DNA of 41,011 bases from SFFI01 sp964398655 (GCA_964398655.1 CAYNNG010000015.1:1-41011); one strand, 5' to 3'; numbered from the stretch's first letter, positions 7,154-16,578 are shown. Notes: generated from the letters alone by a model not told the origin. Program-made: numbers and translations.

Positions 7154-10100
7154 ATGCAAGACTTGATTTTTATTCGTAGAAAAGCCGCCTACAGGGCGGG
7201 CGAAGAAGCTCAGCTCCGGGCCCTGCAAGAGCTGCCAGGACTGGAGGTCACCGAGCTGGCCTTGTTTAACGCCTATGCCGTGAGTACAGTTACCGCTGAG
7301 GAGATGGAAATCTTGACCCAGCGGGTGCTGTCTGACCACCTGGTGGATGAGGTTTGGACGCCAGACCAGGTCCGGGAATATTGCCAGGCTAAGTCTGTAC
7401 TGGGTGTGGCCTATCAGCCAGGCCAATATGATCAAAGGGGAGATGCCGCCGAACAGTGCCTGCGTCTCTTTTTCCCAGAGACCGACGTGCGGGTACAAAC
7501 GGCGAGTTTTTATGTAACTAACTCCTTAGAGGCTTCGGGCCAAGAGGTCCTGCGTGACCACTTCATTAACCCGGTGGAATGCCGGGAGCTGAAGCTGGAC
7601 CAGGTGCTTGCCCGCCACGAGGCCGGTCGTCCGGCTTTTGGTGAGGAGAAGGCAGCCGCCGACCAAAGTGTGAAAGTGTATACCGGCTTTAATGGTTTAG
7701 ACCGGGCCGGCCTGCAAAGTTTTTTAGCTGACCTGAGTTTGGCCATGTCCCTGGAAGACTTGGAGCTCATCCAAGCTTATTTCCAAAAGGAAGGCCGGGA
7801 CCCCAATGCCCTGGAAATCAAGGTTTTAGACACCTATTGGTCAGACCACTGCCGTCACACCACCTTTAATACGGAACTCCTGGATATCGAAAATAAGAGC
7901 CAGCGTTTCCCTGCAGAAATCGACCAGGCTCTGGACCTGTATAAACAGCTGCGCCAGGATAACGGACGCGAGGAAAAACCTCTTACCCTCATGGAGATGG
8001 CCACCCTCATGAGCCGGGACCTGCGTCGGCGGGGCCTTTTAGATGCCGTGGAAGTCTCAGATGAGATCAACGCCTGCTCCATCAAGGTTAAGGCCAAGAA
8101 TCTGCAAAATGGCGAGCTCGAAGACTGGTTTGTCATGTTCAAAAATGAGACCCACAACCACCCCACGGAGATTGAACCTTTTGGCGGGGCCGCTACCTGT
8201 TTGGGCGGCTGTATCCGCGACCCTCTCTCCGGCCGGTCTTGGGTCTACCAAGCCCTGCGCATTTCCGGCGCGGGGGATATCAATACGCCTCTGGACGAAA
8301 CCCTGCCGGGCAAGCTGCCGCAAAGGGAAATTTCCCGCAGGGCTGCCAAGGGCTATTCTTCCTACGGTAACCAAATCGGCCTGGCCACCACGGCGGTGCG
8401 GGAATTCTACCACCCCGGCTATGTGGCCAAGCGCCTGGAACTCGGCGCTGTAGTCGCCGCGGTGCCCGCAGAAAACCTCTACCGGGGCCAACCCCGTGAG
8501 GGCGACCGCATCATTCTCCTCGGCGGACGTACTGGCCGCGACGGCATTGGCGGTGCCACCGGTTCTTCCAAGGCTCATGACGAAGAGTCCCTCGCGACCT
8601 CCGGGGCTGAAGTACAAAAAGGCAATCCTGTCAACGAGCGCAAGATCCAGCGTCTCTTCCGTAATCCAGAGATTGCCCCCCTGATCCGGGCCTGTAACGA
8701 TTTTGGCGCGGGCGGAGTGTGCGTGGCAGTAGGCGAACTTGCCGACAGCCTGCGCATCCATCTGGACCGCGTTCCTCTCAAGTATGCGGGCCTCAACCCC
8801 CTGGAAATTGCGGTATCCGAATCTCAAGAGCGCATGGCGGTGCTCCTAGATCCTCAAGATGTTGCTAAATTCATGGCAGCCGCAGAGGAAGAAAACCTGG
8901 AAGCTACCGAAATCGCGGAAGTCACCGCAGATGGACGTCTCCGTATGTTCTACGGCGACCAGGAGGTCTTGGACCTCTCCCGTGAATTCCTGAATACTAA
9001 CGGGGCTAAACGTCAGCAGAAGGTCGAAATCCACGACCTGCCCCATCCCCTGCCCTATACAGACCGGGCCCAAAGCCTGGAAAGCTTAGACAAGGCAGAC
9101 ATCTTGGGCTGGCTGGACCAGGCGGGCCATGGCACCCAGCAGGGTCTGGTGGAGCAATTTGACTCCAGCATCGGGCGGTCCACCGTCCTCTTCCCCTACG
9201 GCGGCCTCTACCAGAAGAGCGAGGAAACCGTTTCCGCCCAGAGCCTGCCCCTGGAAGGTGGATCCCGTACGGTCTCCCTCATGTCCTACGGCTACCAGCC
9301 CGACTTAGCAGATGATTCACCCTATCTCATGGGCGCTTACAGCCTGGTGGAAGCCTTAGCGAAATTGGTGGCTGCCGGCGCGGACTACCGCGCAGCCTTC
9401 CTCACCATCCAAGACTACTTTGAGCGTCTGGACCAAGACCCCGTCAAATGGGGCAAGGTCCTGCAGACCGTCTTGGGTAACCTGGAAGCCCAGCACGCTT
9501 TCCAACTGGCCCAAATCGGCGGCAAGGACTCCATGTCCGGCAGCTTTGAGGACTTAAATGTACCACCTACCCTCGTGACTTTTGCCGTCGCCACCCTCGA
9601 CCAAGCTGAGGTTATCTCCGCCACTCTCCCCTATCCTGTGGCTGACGCTGAGCCTCTTTACCTCTACTACTTGCCCCACCGGCCGCTGGCCAGCGGCCGG
9701 CCTAACTATGACCAGCTCAAGGCCCAGTTTGACGAGTTCCGCCGCCTGGCCCAAGAAGGCTTGGTCAAGGCTGCCAGCCCTGTCCGGTCCGGCGGCTTAG
9801 TTGAAACCCTGGCCAAGATGAGCTTGGGTAACCAAGTGGGCATCCAGTTGCAGGCTGAAGGCCTGGACTTTCTGGCCAATCCCCAGGGTGGCCTGGTCCT
9901 GGCTTCCTCCCGTAAATTCACTCCGGACATGCAGGTAGTGGAAGGCTCTGAGGCCATCTTCCTAGGCTGCACCGCTGCCGGCTTAAACGGGATCGCCTGG
10001 CGGCAAGACCTCTTCACCAGCTTCCGAGAGTTAGATGAAGCCCTTGGTGAGGCCTATGGCCACATCTTCCCCGCCATTTCTAGTGAAGACCTGAGCCCCC

Positions 10101-10999
10101 GGGCAGACCTGGAGGGTCAACCCCTGGACCTGCCTCTGCCTGAGCCTGTAGAAACTTCACCCGTAGAAGAAGCTCTGCCGGACGCGAAAAAACCTGTGCG
10201 GGTGCTCTTGCCTGTCTTCCCCGGTGGCAACTGCGAATACGACACCGAAGAAGCTTTCAAGGCAGCAGGCGCTACTTGCCAGACCCTGCTCATCCGCAAT
10301 CTACGGCCCGATCTAGCCGCGGCGGACCAAAAGTCCTTCCTGGCGGCTTTGCAAGAAAGCCAGATCCTAGCCTTCACCGGCGGCTTCTCCTTCGGCGACG
10401 AGCCAGACGGTTCCGCGAAGTTTATTGTGAACTTCTTAAAAGTGTCAGAAATTACTCAAGCCATTAAGGACTTCGTCGCCCGCGGCGGCCTGGTGGTCGG
10501 CATTTGCAACGGCTTCCAAGCCTTAGTCAAGTCCGGCTTCCTGCCCTACGGCGACCCCGCCTTGCAAACCGAGGACTCCCCGACCCTCTTCTTCAACCAG
10601 CAAGGTCGGCACGTCTCCCGCATCGCCCGCACCAAACTGGCCACTGACCCCGGTAAGTCACCCTGGCTCTCCGGCTTTAAGGAAGGGCAGATCCACCAGA
10701 TCCCTGTATCCCACGGGGAGGGCCGCTTCATGGTCTCCGCCGAAGAAGCCGAAAAGCTCTTCGCCCACGGCCAAGTGGCCTTCCAATATGTGGATGACCA
10801 AGGAAATCTGGCCGAAGACGCACCTTGGAACCCCAATGGTTCGGCATATGCCATCGAAGGCCTGATCTCCCCGGACGGCCGCATCTTAGGTAAGATGGGC
10901 CACTCCGAGCGCTACAGACCCGGCCTCCTACAAAATATCCCCGGCATGGCCGAGCAAGACCTCTTCCGCAACGCGGTGGAATACTTGCAGAAACACTAA
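7154..10999 (+). CDS. purL: Phosphoribosylformylglycinamidine synthase, single-chain form with fused glutaminase
   Basis: Fourth step of purine synthesis: converts FGAR to FGAM with ATP and glutamine. At 1281 residues it is the long one-chain form, with a PurS-like N-terminal part, two AIRS-like halves and a PurQ-like glutaminase at the C-terminus. Visible motifs are the DTYWSDHCRHTTF region near residue 228, FKNETHNHPTEIEPFGGAAT near 330, GGRTGRDGIGGAT near 455, and GGKDSMSGSF in the second half. The glutaminase has PVFPGGNCEYDTE, the nucleophile Cys1118 in GICNGFQ, and His1250/Glu1252 in GHSERY, so the amidotransferase triad looks intact. It stands alone on its strand; other pur genes are not in the window. 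An intrinsic terminator follows within 20 bp. Confidence 0.96.
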   Translation: MQDLIFIRRKAAYRAGEEAQLRALQELPGLEVTELALFNAYAVSTVTAEEMEILTQRVLSDHLVDEVWTPDQVREYCQAKSVLGVAYQPGQYDQRGDAAEQCLRLFFPETDVRVQTASFYVTNSLEASGQEVLRDHFINPVECRELKLDQVLARHEAGRPAFGEEKAAADQSVKVYTGFNGLDRAGLQSFLADLSLAMSLEDLELIQAYFQKEGRDPNALEIKVLDTYWSDHCRHTTFNTELLDIENKSQRFPAEIDQALDLYKQLRQDNGREEKPLTLMEMATLMSRDLRRRGLLDAVEVSDEINACSIKVKAKNLQNGELEDWFVMFKNETHNHPTEIEPFGGAATCLGGCIRDPLSGRSWVYQALRISGAGDINTPLDETLPGKLPQREISRRAAKGYSSYGNQIGLATTAVREFYHPGYVAKRLELGAVVAAVPAENLYRGQPREGDRIILLGGRTGRDGIGGATGSSKAHDEESLATSGAEVQKGNPVNERKIQRLFRNPEIAPLIRACNDFGAGGVCVAVGELADSLRIHLDRVPLKYAGLNPLEIAVSESQERMAVLLDPQDVAKFMAAAEEENLEATEIAEVTADGRLRMFYGDQEVLDLSREFLNTNGAKRQQKVEIHDLPHPLPYTDRAQSLESLDKADILGWLDQAGHGTQQGLVEQFDSSIGRSTVLFPYGGLYQKSEETVSAQSLPLEGGSRTVSLMSYGYQPDLADDSPYLMGAYSLVEALAKLVAAGADYRAAFLTIQDYFERLDQDPVKWGKVLQTVLGNLEAQHAFQLAQIGGKDSMSGSFEDLNVPPTLVTFAVATLDQAEVISATLPYPVADAEPLYLYYLPHRPLASGRPNYDQLKAQFDEFRRLAQEGLVKAASPVRSGGLVETLAKMSLGNQVGIQLQAEGLDFLANPQGGLVLASSRKFTPDMQVVEGSEAIFLGCTAAGLNGIAWRQDLFTSFRELDEALGEAYGHIFPAISSEDLSPRADLEGQPLDLPLPEPVETSPVEEALPDAKKPVRVLLPVFPGGNCEYDTEEAFKAAGATCQTLLIRNLRPDLAAADQKSFLAALQESQILAFTGGFSFGDEPDGSAKFIVNFLKVSEITQAIKDFVARGGLVVGICNGFQALVKSGFLPYGDPALQTEDSPTLFFNQQGRHVSRIARTKLATDPGKSPWLSGFKEGQIHQIPVSHGEGRFMVSAEEAEKLFAHGQVAFQYVDDQGNLAEDAPWNPNGSAYAIEGLISPDGRILGKMGHSERYRPGLLQNIPGMAEQDLFRNAVEYLQKH

Positions 11000-11017
11000 T
11001 ACTTGCACCAAAAAGAT

Positions 11018-11044
11018 AAGGCTCCTCCGGGGGCCTTATTTTTA
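11018..11044 (+). terminator. Intrinsic terminator of purL
   Basis: AAGGCTCC pairs with GGGGCCTT (one G-T pair) around a 4-base loop, followed by ATTTTTAT. It begins 19 bp after the stop codon. Confidence 0.85.
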
Positions 11045-11056
11045 TTCTGGCTACCC

Positions 11057-11073
11057 CTTGCTACCCTAGCAAG
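11057..11073. repeat. Short perfect hairpin at the edge of dispersed repeat copy A
   Basis: CTTGCTA, a CCC loop, then TAGCAAG. It lies between the purL terminator and the dispersed repeat. Copy B near the right end of the window also has hairpins close to its border. Confidence 0.5.
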
Positions 11074-11097
11074 CGTACTGGTTGGGGGTGCGGACAA

Positions 11098-11250
11098 ATT
11101 TGCAAGTAGTGGAAGGGTATAAAATGCCAAACCACCCACTACCTGCAGAAATGCCCAAGCTGACCACCCACTACTTGCAAATGTGCAGGGCGGCCAACCC
11201 ATTAGCTGCACTTTTGCCGGAAAATCCGGAAAATAGAAGTAGCACAGTCA
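11098..11250. repeat. Dispersed intergenic repeat, copy A
   Basis: This stretch matches the reverse complement of bases 40838-40990 at roughly 79 percent by eye, without gaps over about 160 bp. It contains the core CAAGTAGTGG once (11103-11112) and then three inverse-oriented relatives: CCACTACCTG at 11136, CCACTACTTG at 11168 and CCATTAGCTG at 11199. Their start spacings are 33, 32 and 31 bp, and copy B has the same spacings. It sits between the convergent purL and adenine deaminase genes. One frame is open through it in this copy, but the other copy has two stops in that frame, so coding is doubtful. No transposase is nearby. It may be a non-autonomous mobile repeat, a structured RNA or a cluster of protein-binding sites. 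Confidence 0.8.
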
Positions 11251-11256
11251 CCGGCC

Positions 11257-12993
11257 TTACTCCAGCTCCAGCGGGACCAGCTCAAACTTCTTCACGTCAA
11301 AGAGGCCGAGGTCGGAGAGCTTGAGTTCGGGAATGACCAGGAGGGACATAAAGGACAGGGTCATTACGGGGTCGATGTCGCGAGAGATACCTAATTCTGT
11401 GTGTGCGCGCTCGTTGAGACGGGCCAGGTCTGCCGCGACTTTTTTGCCAGGCTGGTCGGACATGAGTCCGCCCAGGGGCAGGGGCAGGCGGTCTAGGACC
11501 TGACCGTCCTTGACTGTAATGGCGCCGCCTTCCTGCTTTTGCAGCTCTTCAACAGCTAGGGCCATGTCCTGAATATCCCGGCCAGCGACCACAATATTGT
11601 GAGAATCATGGGCGATGGAGCTGGCAATGGCCCCGCAACGCAGGCCATAGTTGCCCAGGAGGCCCAGGCCCACATTGCCCGTGTTGTGATGGCGCTCCAC
11701 CACGGCTAGGCGGATCACATCTTGGTCGGCGGGTAAAATAACATCGCCTGCGGGCGTGAGTTCGAGTGTGGCCTGGCCTGAGCCTGTAACCACGCCGCCG
11801 GGCAGGACTTCAATCACGCGCAGCTGGCCGGACTTAAGCTGAAATTTCAGGCGGTCGGGGCCAAAGTTTTGCACATGAAAACTGGCCCGCACGGCGGAGG
11901 CATCGGCTTTCTTGACTTCTGGCAGGTAGGCGCCGTCTTGAGCCACCAGCTGGCCATCGATATAGACAAATTTCGCGTTAAAGTCTTGGAGGTCTTGGAC
12001 GAGGACCAGGTCTGCGGCCCGGCCGGGGAAGATGCCGCCGCGGTCGCGCAGGTTGTAGGCCTGGGCCGCGTTGAGTGATCCCATCTGAACGGCCGTGATG
12101 GGGTGAAGGCCGAATTCCACACACCTGCGCAGGTGTTCGTTGAGGTGGCCAATCTCCAACATGGTGGAGGCGTGGCGGTCGTCTGAACAGAGCAGGCAGC
12201 GGGAAGAGTTAAAGAGAGAGACCCCCGGTAGCAGGCGGGCTAGGTCATGGCAGGAAGAACCCTGGCGGAGCAAGACGTACATGCCGCGGGCCAGGCGGTC
12301 CTGCATTTCCTCCAGCGTGGAGCACTCGTGGTCGGTCATCACACCCGCAGCGGCATAGGCACTGAGATCTTTGCCTTTAAGTCCCGGGCTGTGGCCATCG
12401 ATAGGTTTGTCATGTTTCTTAGCCATGAGGACTTTAGCCAAAACCTCCGGATCCTTGTAGACTACGCCAGGTGAATTCATGAGTTCGGCCAGGCCCAGAG
12501 TGTGGGGATCGGCCAAGGGGGCCTCCAGGTCTGCAGCCCTTAAGTTGGCCCCTGCATTTTCAAAGCCGGTAGCAGGTACGCAGGAAGGCACCATATACTC
12601 CACTTTGAGGGGGGTCTGGGCCGCGGCCTCCTGCATGTAGCGCAGGCCATCCAGGCCGGCCACATTCACGATCTCGTGGGGGTCCGCTACCACGGTAGTT
12701 GTGCCTCGGGGGACCACCAGGCGGGCAAATTCCTCCGGGCTGAGATAGGAAGATTCAATATGAATATGGGCATCGATGAGGCCCGGCAGGGCAAATAAGC
12801 CCTGGGCATCTAGGCTTTCCTTACCTTCGTAATCCGGGCCTATACCCGCGATGAGACCCTGGCTGATGGCTATGTCAGTTTGGTAAATTTTGCCTAGGCC
12901 GACATCTACCAGCTGGCAGTTCTTAATCACCAGGTCCGCGGGCTCGCGGCCGGCCGCTACATCAATAAGTTGAGCTAAGGATTCTTGGGTCAT
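11257..12993 (-). CDS. ade: Adenine deaminase
   Basis: Amidohydrolase that converts adenine to hypoxanthine and ammonia, feeding purine salvage. The 578-residue protein has the N-terminal metal site DAHIHIESSYLSPEEF, the PRGTTTVVADPHEIVNV segment, and the C-terminal family hallmarks RHHNTGNVGLGLLGNYG and IAHDSHNIVVAG. Length and motif order match the bacterial AdeC family rather than the eukaryotic-type adenosine deaminases. The ATG has GAGGTG eight bases upstream. It converges with purL across the dispersed repeat and is upstream of nothing on its own strand in the window. The rRNA methyltransferase gene lies 79 bp upstream on the same strand, so co-transcription is possible. Confidence 0.95.
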   Translation of the reverse strand: MTQESLAQLIDVAAGREPADLVIKNCQLVDVGLGKIYQTDIAISQGLIAGIGPDYEGKESLDAQGLFALPGLIDAHIHIESSYLSPEEFARLVVPRGTTTVVADPHEIVNVAGLDGLRYMQEAAAQTPLKVEYMVPSCVPATGFENAGANLRAADLEAPLADPHTLGLAELMNSPGVVYKDPEVLAKVLMAKKHDKPIDGHSPGLKGKDLSAYAAAGVMTDHECSTLEEMQDRLARGMYVLLRQGSSCHDLARLLPGVSLFNSSRCLLCSDDRHASTMLEIGHLNEHLRRCVEFGLHPITAVQMGSLNAAQAYNLRDRGGIFPGRAADLVLVQDLQDFNAKFVYIDGQLVAQDGAYLPEVKKADASAVRASFHVQNFGPDRLKFQLKSGQLRVIEVLPGGVVTGSGQATLELTPAGDVILPADQDVIRLAVVERHHNTGNVGLGLLGNYGLRCGAIASSIAHDSHNIVVAGRDIQDMALAVEELQKQEGGAITVKDGQVLDRLPLPLGGLMSDQPGKKVAADLARLNERAHTELGISRDIDPVMTLSFMSLLVIPELKLSDLGLFDVKKFELVPLELE

Positions 12994-13072
12994 CTTACAC
13001 CTCAGTTTCTAGATATTTCTGCTGCATATCATGCTACAAACTGCGCATAACTGCATATTGAGATTTATGCTA

Positions 13073-14308
13073 TTAAGATCTCGCTTTTTCTAGATATTTC
13101 TCACGGAAATAATGGTACATAGTGCAGGGGATCATGCCGTTGTAGAGCTTGCGGCGCTTGTCCGCCTTATGGCCTGTATCGGTCTCAAAATCGCCAGGTG
13201 TGATCACCGTCAGCCGGCAACCGGGCCTGGTAAAGTTGGACCCGGGGTAGAAGGCGAGCTCACCCAAGCCCTGGTGAATTTTTTGAGCCACCTCCGCATC
13301 TGCCAGGCGTTCACCGTAAGGCGGGTTGGAGATAAAGAGGACGCGGTCTTGACCATAGGCAGCTATAAGCTGACCAGCCTGGAGATCAAAGAGGTCCTTC
13401 TGCTGGAAGTCGACCAGCTTGGCCACCCCTGCCCGTTTGGCGTTCTCACGGGCAATCTTTACGGCTTGGGGATCCAGGTCACTGCCGGCCAGGAAGATTT
13501 CACCACAAGACTCGCGGTCTTCCTGGGCCAGGGCCTCCTCTTTAACCTCTGCAAAGGCGGTGGTATCCAGAAAGGCCCAGGACTCCCCGCTGAAGGGCCG
13601 CCGGACTCCTGGGGCCATGTTGGCCGCCAGGAGGGCAGCTTCAATGGCAAAGGTCCCAGACCCGGAAGTGGGGTCGTAAAGCAGTTCGCCAGAGAAGGGG
13701 GCAAAACGGCTGAGCATGATCAGGCCGGCGGCCAGGGTTTCCTTGATGGGAGCCGCGGTGTGAGCCAGGCGGTAGGCCCGTTTGTGGAGCCCCGTGCCTG
13801 AGGTATCTATGCGCAGGCTAACCTCATCCTGCATGATGCTGTAGTTGACCCGGCGGTCACGGAAATTCCGGTCTTCCGTAAGTTGACTACCCGGCTTTAG
13901 GCCCCAGGCCTTCTGCAGGCGGAGGACAATAGCCTTTTTTAGGGTAGACTGGATGGCAGAAGGCGCGAACAGCTGAGACTTGCGGGAATAACCCTTGACG
14001 GTAATGGCAGCCCGGGGTTCCAGGTAATCCTCCCAGGGGATGGTCTGGGCCTGGTCAAAAAGACTGTCAAAATCTCGGGCCTTAAAGCGGCAGAGCTCAA
14101 GCTCTACCCGCTCCGCCGTACGCAGGTAGACATTGCAAAGGGCCACCGCCCGGCTGACCGCGGCCAGGTCCTGGTCCAGGTCTAAAATCACCCTGGCATC
14201 CTCCTTATGGATGCGGTCCGGGGCAAAGCCTAGAGCCTCCAGCTCGTCGCTGACGCAGGCCTCCAGGCCCATGAGTACAGGTATGAAAATTTTATATTCT
14301 ATCCGCAT
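13073..14308 (-). CDS. THUMP-domain class I RNA methyltransferase (23S rRNA m2G, RlmL/YpsC-like)
   Basis: Predicted SAM-dependent N2-guanine methyltransferase acting on 23S rRNA. The 411-residue protein begins with a ferredoxin-like/THUMP half (GLEACVSDELEALGF, then AITVKGYSRKSQLFAPSAIQ). The methyltransferase half has LLYDPTSGSGTFAIEAALLA (SAM motif I), LAGSDLDPQAVKIARENAKRAG, and the catalytic NPPYGERL. This matches the short B. subtilis YpsC architecture, without the RlmK fusion of E. coli. The start is chosen because MRIEYKIFIPVLMGLEA aligns with relatives; its ribosome-binding site (TAGGA) is weak. The divergent spacer to the membrane-protein gene contains an 8-bp hairpin (AAAGTCGC at 14326, GCGACTTT at 14345). 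Confidence 0.88.
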   Translation of the reverse strand: MRIEYKIFIPVLMGLEACVSDELEALGFAPDRIHKEDARVILDLDQDLAAVSRAVALCNVYLRTAERVELELCRFKARDFDSLFDQAQTIPWEDYLEPRAAITVKGYSRKSQLFAPSAIQSTLKKAIVLRLQKAWGLKPGSQLTEDRNFRDRRVNYSIMQDEVSLRIDTSGTGLHKRAYRLAHTAAPIKETLAAGLIMLSRFAPFSGELLYDPTSGSGTFAIEAALLAANMAPGVRRPFSGESWAFLDTTAFAEVKEEALAQEDRESCGEIFLAGSDLDPQAVKIARENAKRAGVAKLVDFQQKDLFDLQAGQLIAAYGQDRVLFISNPPYGERLADAEVAQKIHQGLGELAFYPGSNFTRPGCRLTVITPGDFETDTGHKADKRRKLYNGMIPCTMYHYFREKYLEKARS

Positions 14309-14417
14309 GGTCCTATTGTAATAGAAAAGTCGCGAAACAAGGCTGCGACTTTCCGCCCGGGCGCGGGACTGCTAAAATCAAATTATCTAGTTAGACCACG
14401 GAAGGAAGGGGTATACC

Positions 14418-14990
14418 ATGATTACTTTTTTTATCGTCTTGTTTTCGGCCCTGGCCTCACTTATCAGTATCCAGGTAGGAGCCAGTGACTTCAGGGTTAC
14501 GGCGGGCATTGTCGTACTTATCACGGGACTTTTGCTCAATAAGAAATTGCGGCCTATCCCTCTGGGCCTGATCACAGGCTTCGCCGTTTGCCTCATGCGG
14601 GTCCTGGCTGCCTCCATAGCGGGTCTGGAGATGGATGTCCTCTCCTACTTTGTGGAGGTATTTTTCTACCTGGGCTACGTCCTGGTATATCACTTTGTCG
14701 TAGTGCATGAAGACCAGGTCTACGGCATGCCCCTCGTGATCAGCCTAAGCCTGGCCGACTTTGGCGGCAATGCCTTGGAATACTTTGTCCGCCTCCTCTT
14801 AGGTTATGAAAACTGGGAGACCACCTCCCTCACCACCCTGCTGATCTCCGCCCTGGTAAGGTCGGTCATCATTATCCTGGCTGTTTTCCTCACCCGCCTC
14901 CTGCTGGTCAAAATGGGCAAGCAAGTCCCAGATCCTTTGGCCCAGGATGCCGCCAGCCTCGACCTAGGTCCCGATACTAAGGCCAATTAG
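14418..14990 (+). CDS. Uncharacterised polytopic membrane protein
   Basis: I do not recognise the family. The 190-residue protein is mostly hydrophobic, with about six membrane-spanning stretches: residues 1-20, around 25-45, 50-68, 77-97, a shorter one near 103-125, and 137-166. There is no cleavable signal peptide. A short acidic loop (VHEDQVYG) follows the fourth segment. The C-terminus is polar and probably cytoplasmic. GGAAGGGG precedes the ATG. The AgcS symporter gene starts 15 bp after its stop, so the two are almost certainly one operon. It might be an accessory or regulatory partner of the transporter, or the detached membrane half of a sensor, but nothing in the sequence proves either. 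Confidence 0.75.
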   Translation: MITFFIVLFSALASLISIQVGASDFRVTAGIVVLITGLLLNKKLRPIPLGLITGFAVCLMRVLAASIAGLEMDVLSYFVEVFFYLGYVLVYHFVVVHEDQVYGMPLVISLSLADFGGNALEYFVRLLLGYENWETTSLTTLLISALVRSVIIILAVFLTRLLLVKMGKQVPDPLAQDAASLDLGPDTKAN

Positions 14991-15004
14991 TCAGGAGCTG
15001 CCCT

Positions 15005-16495
15005 ATGATTAGTTTTAATTTGTGTTCCCACTTGATCTGGGGTCTCCAGCAGCCGCTTTTGCTTTTGGATGCCCTGGACTCCCTCAAACTCGTCAAGAAC
15101 TTTATTTGGGATAACATCCTGCTCTTCGCCCTCTTCGGTGTCGGCATCTTCCTCTCCATCGCCCTGGGCTTTCCCCAGATTAAGCACCTCTTCCCCACCA
15201 TCCGCAAAATGGTCCAGGATATTATCGCGAAAAAACCCGCCAAGCCAGGGGCTATGACCCCCTTCCAATCCTTAACCACGGCCATCGCCGCCCAGGTGGG
15301 TACAGGCAATGTGGTGGGGGTCGCCTCCGCCGTCGCCGCAGGGGGACCAGGTGCGGCCTTCTGGATGCTGCTCTCCGCCTTCTTTGGCATGGCCACCATC
15401 TTTTCCGAAGCCAGTCTCTCCCAGATCTACCGCGAGGAACGCTACGGGGAGCGGGTCGGTGGCCCGGCCTACTACATCAAGCATGGAGTGAAGTCTAAGG
15501 CCCTGTCCTTGATTTTCGCGGTCCTCTGCATTATTGGCCTAGGTGTGGTTGGCGTCATGGTCCAGTCCAACGCCATTGTCACCTCCATGAACGAGGCCTT
15601 CGGCATTCCCTCTGCCTGGCTGACCGCCGCCCTCTTGGCCATCGTGGGTATGATCCTGGCCGGCGGTATGGACCGGATTGCCACCTTCTCCGAGAAGGTC
15701 GTGCCGGTCATGGCCTTTGTCTACATCTTCGGGTCCCTCTTAATTGTCTTCATGAACGTGGGCATGCTCTGGCCCGCCCTCAAAGCCATGGTTGTTGGCG
15801 CTTTCAGCCCGGAGGCCATTGGCGGCGGAGTCTTGGGCATTACCGTGCGGGAAGCGGCCCGCTTTGGCCTGGCCCGCGGTTTGTTCTCTAACGAAGCCGG
15901 CATGGGATCTACCCCTCACTCTCACGCCGTAGCCGAAGTTAACCACCCCGCCGAGCAGGGCTTTACCGCCATGATCGGGGTCTTTATCTCCACCTTCTTT
16001 ATCTGCTTCTCCACCGTCCTGGTTAACCTGACCTCCGGGGCCTATAACGCCTCTATCCCGGCCCAAGAAATGACCCTGCAGGCCGAAGTGATGACCCAGC
16101 ACGCCTTCGCGACAGGCTTTGGCAACTTTGGCGCAGGCTTCCTTTCCGTGGCTTTGACCTGCTTTGCCCTTACTACCATCGTAGGCTGGTACTTCTTTGC
16201 CGAGTCCAACGTCAAGTTCATCTTCGGGGAAAAGCGGGGCGCCGTTTCCCTCTTCCGGGTAATTTCCCTGGCCTTCTTAGTCGTTGGCACCCTGGTGCCA
16301 GGCGACCTGGTTTGGACCCTGGCCGACCTCTTCATGGGCCTCATGGCCTTACCTAACATTATTGCCCTCATCCTACTCTGGAAGCAGTCCCGCTTCATTT
16401 TGCGCGACTACGAGCAGGGCCAGAAAGAGGGGCAAATTGTCTGGACAGAGGCCAAACTCCAGGCCTGCCGGGACCAGCAATTTCTTAAAAGCTAA
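15005..16495 (+). CDS. Sodium:alanine/glycine symporter family protein (AgcS/AlsT)
   Basis: Predicted sodium-coupled amino-acid importer in the cytoplasmic membrane. The 496-residue protein has about ten or eleven hydrophobic segments and the family signatures: TTAIAAQVGTGNVVGVASA at about residues 93-111, FFGMATIFSEASLSQIYRE, GGPAYYIKHG, and FSNEAGMGSTPHSHA. Length is typical of the AgcS family. The substrate is likely alanine or glycine, but glutamine transporters also belong here. AGGAG sits upstream of the ATG. A strong terminator begins about 50 bp after the stop, closing the operon with the preceding membrane protein. Confidence 0.93.
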   Translation: MISFNLCSHLIWGLQQPLLLLDALDSLKLVKNFIWDNILLFALFGVGIFLSIALGFPQIKHLFPTIRKMVQDIIAKKPAKPGAMTPFQSLTTAIAAQVGTGNVVGVASAVAAGGPGAAFWMLLSAFFGMATIFSEASLSQIYREERYGERVGGPAYYIKHGVKSKALSLIFAVLCIIGLGVVGVMVQSNAIVTSMNEAFGIPSAWLTAALLAIVGMILAGGMDRIATFSEKVVPVMAFVYIFGSLLIVFMNVGMLWPALKAMVVGAFSPEAIGGGVLGITVREAARFGLARGLFSNEAGMGSTPHSHAVAEVNHPAEQGFTAMIGVFISTFFICFSTVLVNLTSGAYNASIPAQEMTLQAEVMTQHAFATGFGNFGAGFLSVALTCFALTTIVGWYFFAESNVKFIFGEKRGAVSLFRVISLAFLVVGTLVPGDLVWTLADLFMGLMALPNIIALILLWKQSRFILRDYEQGQKEGQIVWTEAKLQACRDQQFLKS

Positions 16496-16543
16496 ACTCT
16501 GCTCGCAAGCGATCGTCCAGCTTGGTCCACCTTAATTCAAGTA

Positions 16544-16578
16544 AAGCCAGCCAAATTCCTTTGGCTGGCTTGTTTTTT
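16544..16578 (+). terminator. Intrinsic terminator after the symporter gene
   Basis: AAGCCAGCCAAA (16544-16555) pairs perfectly with TTTGGCTGGCTT (16560-16571) around a TTCC loop and is followed by GTTTTTT. It separates the symporter operon from the convergent permease gene. Confidence 0.92.

Noticed and set aside
8057..8827. Long minus-strand frame opposite purL
   Set aside because: Shadow of a conserved enzyme in GC-rich DNA.
11098..11250. CRISPR array (regular spacing of about 32 bp)
   Set aside because: The repeated core is only 10-16 bp and degenerate, one unit is inverted, intervening sequence is shared between the two copies, and no cas genes are present.
11082..11324. Possible 80-residue small protein through repeat copy A
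   Set aside because: TTG start without a ribosome-binding site, runs into the antisense of adenine deaminase, and the second repeat copy has two stops in the same frame. Kept only as a low-level finding.
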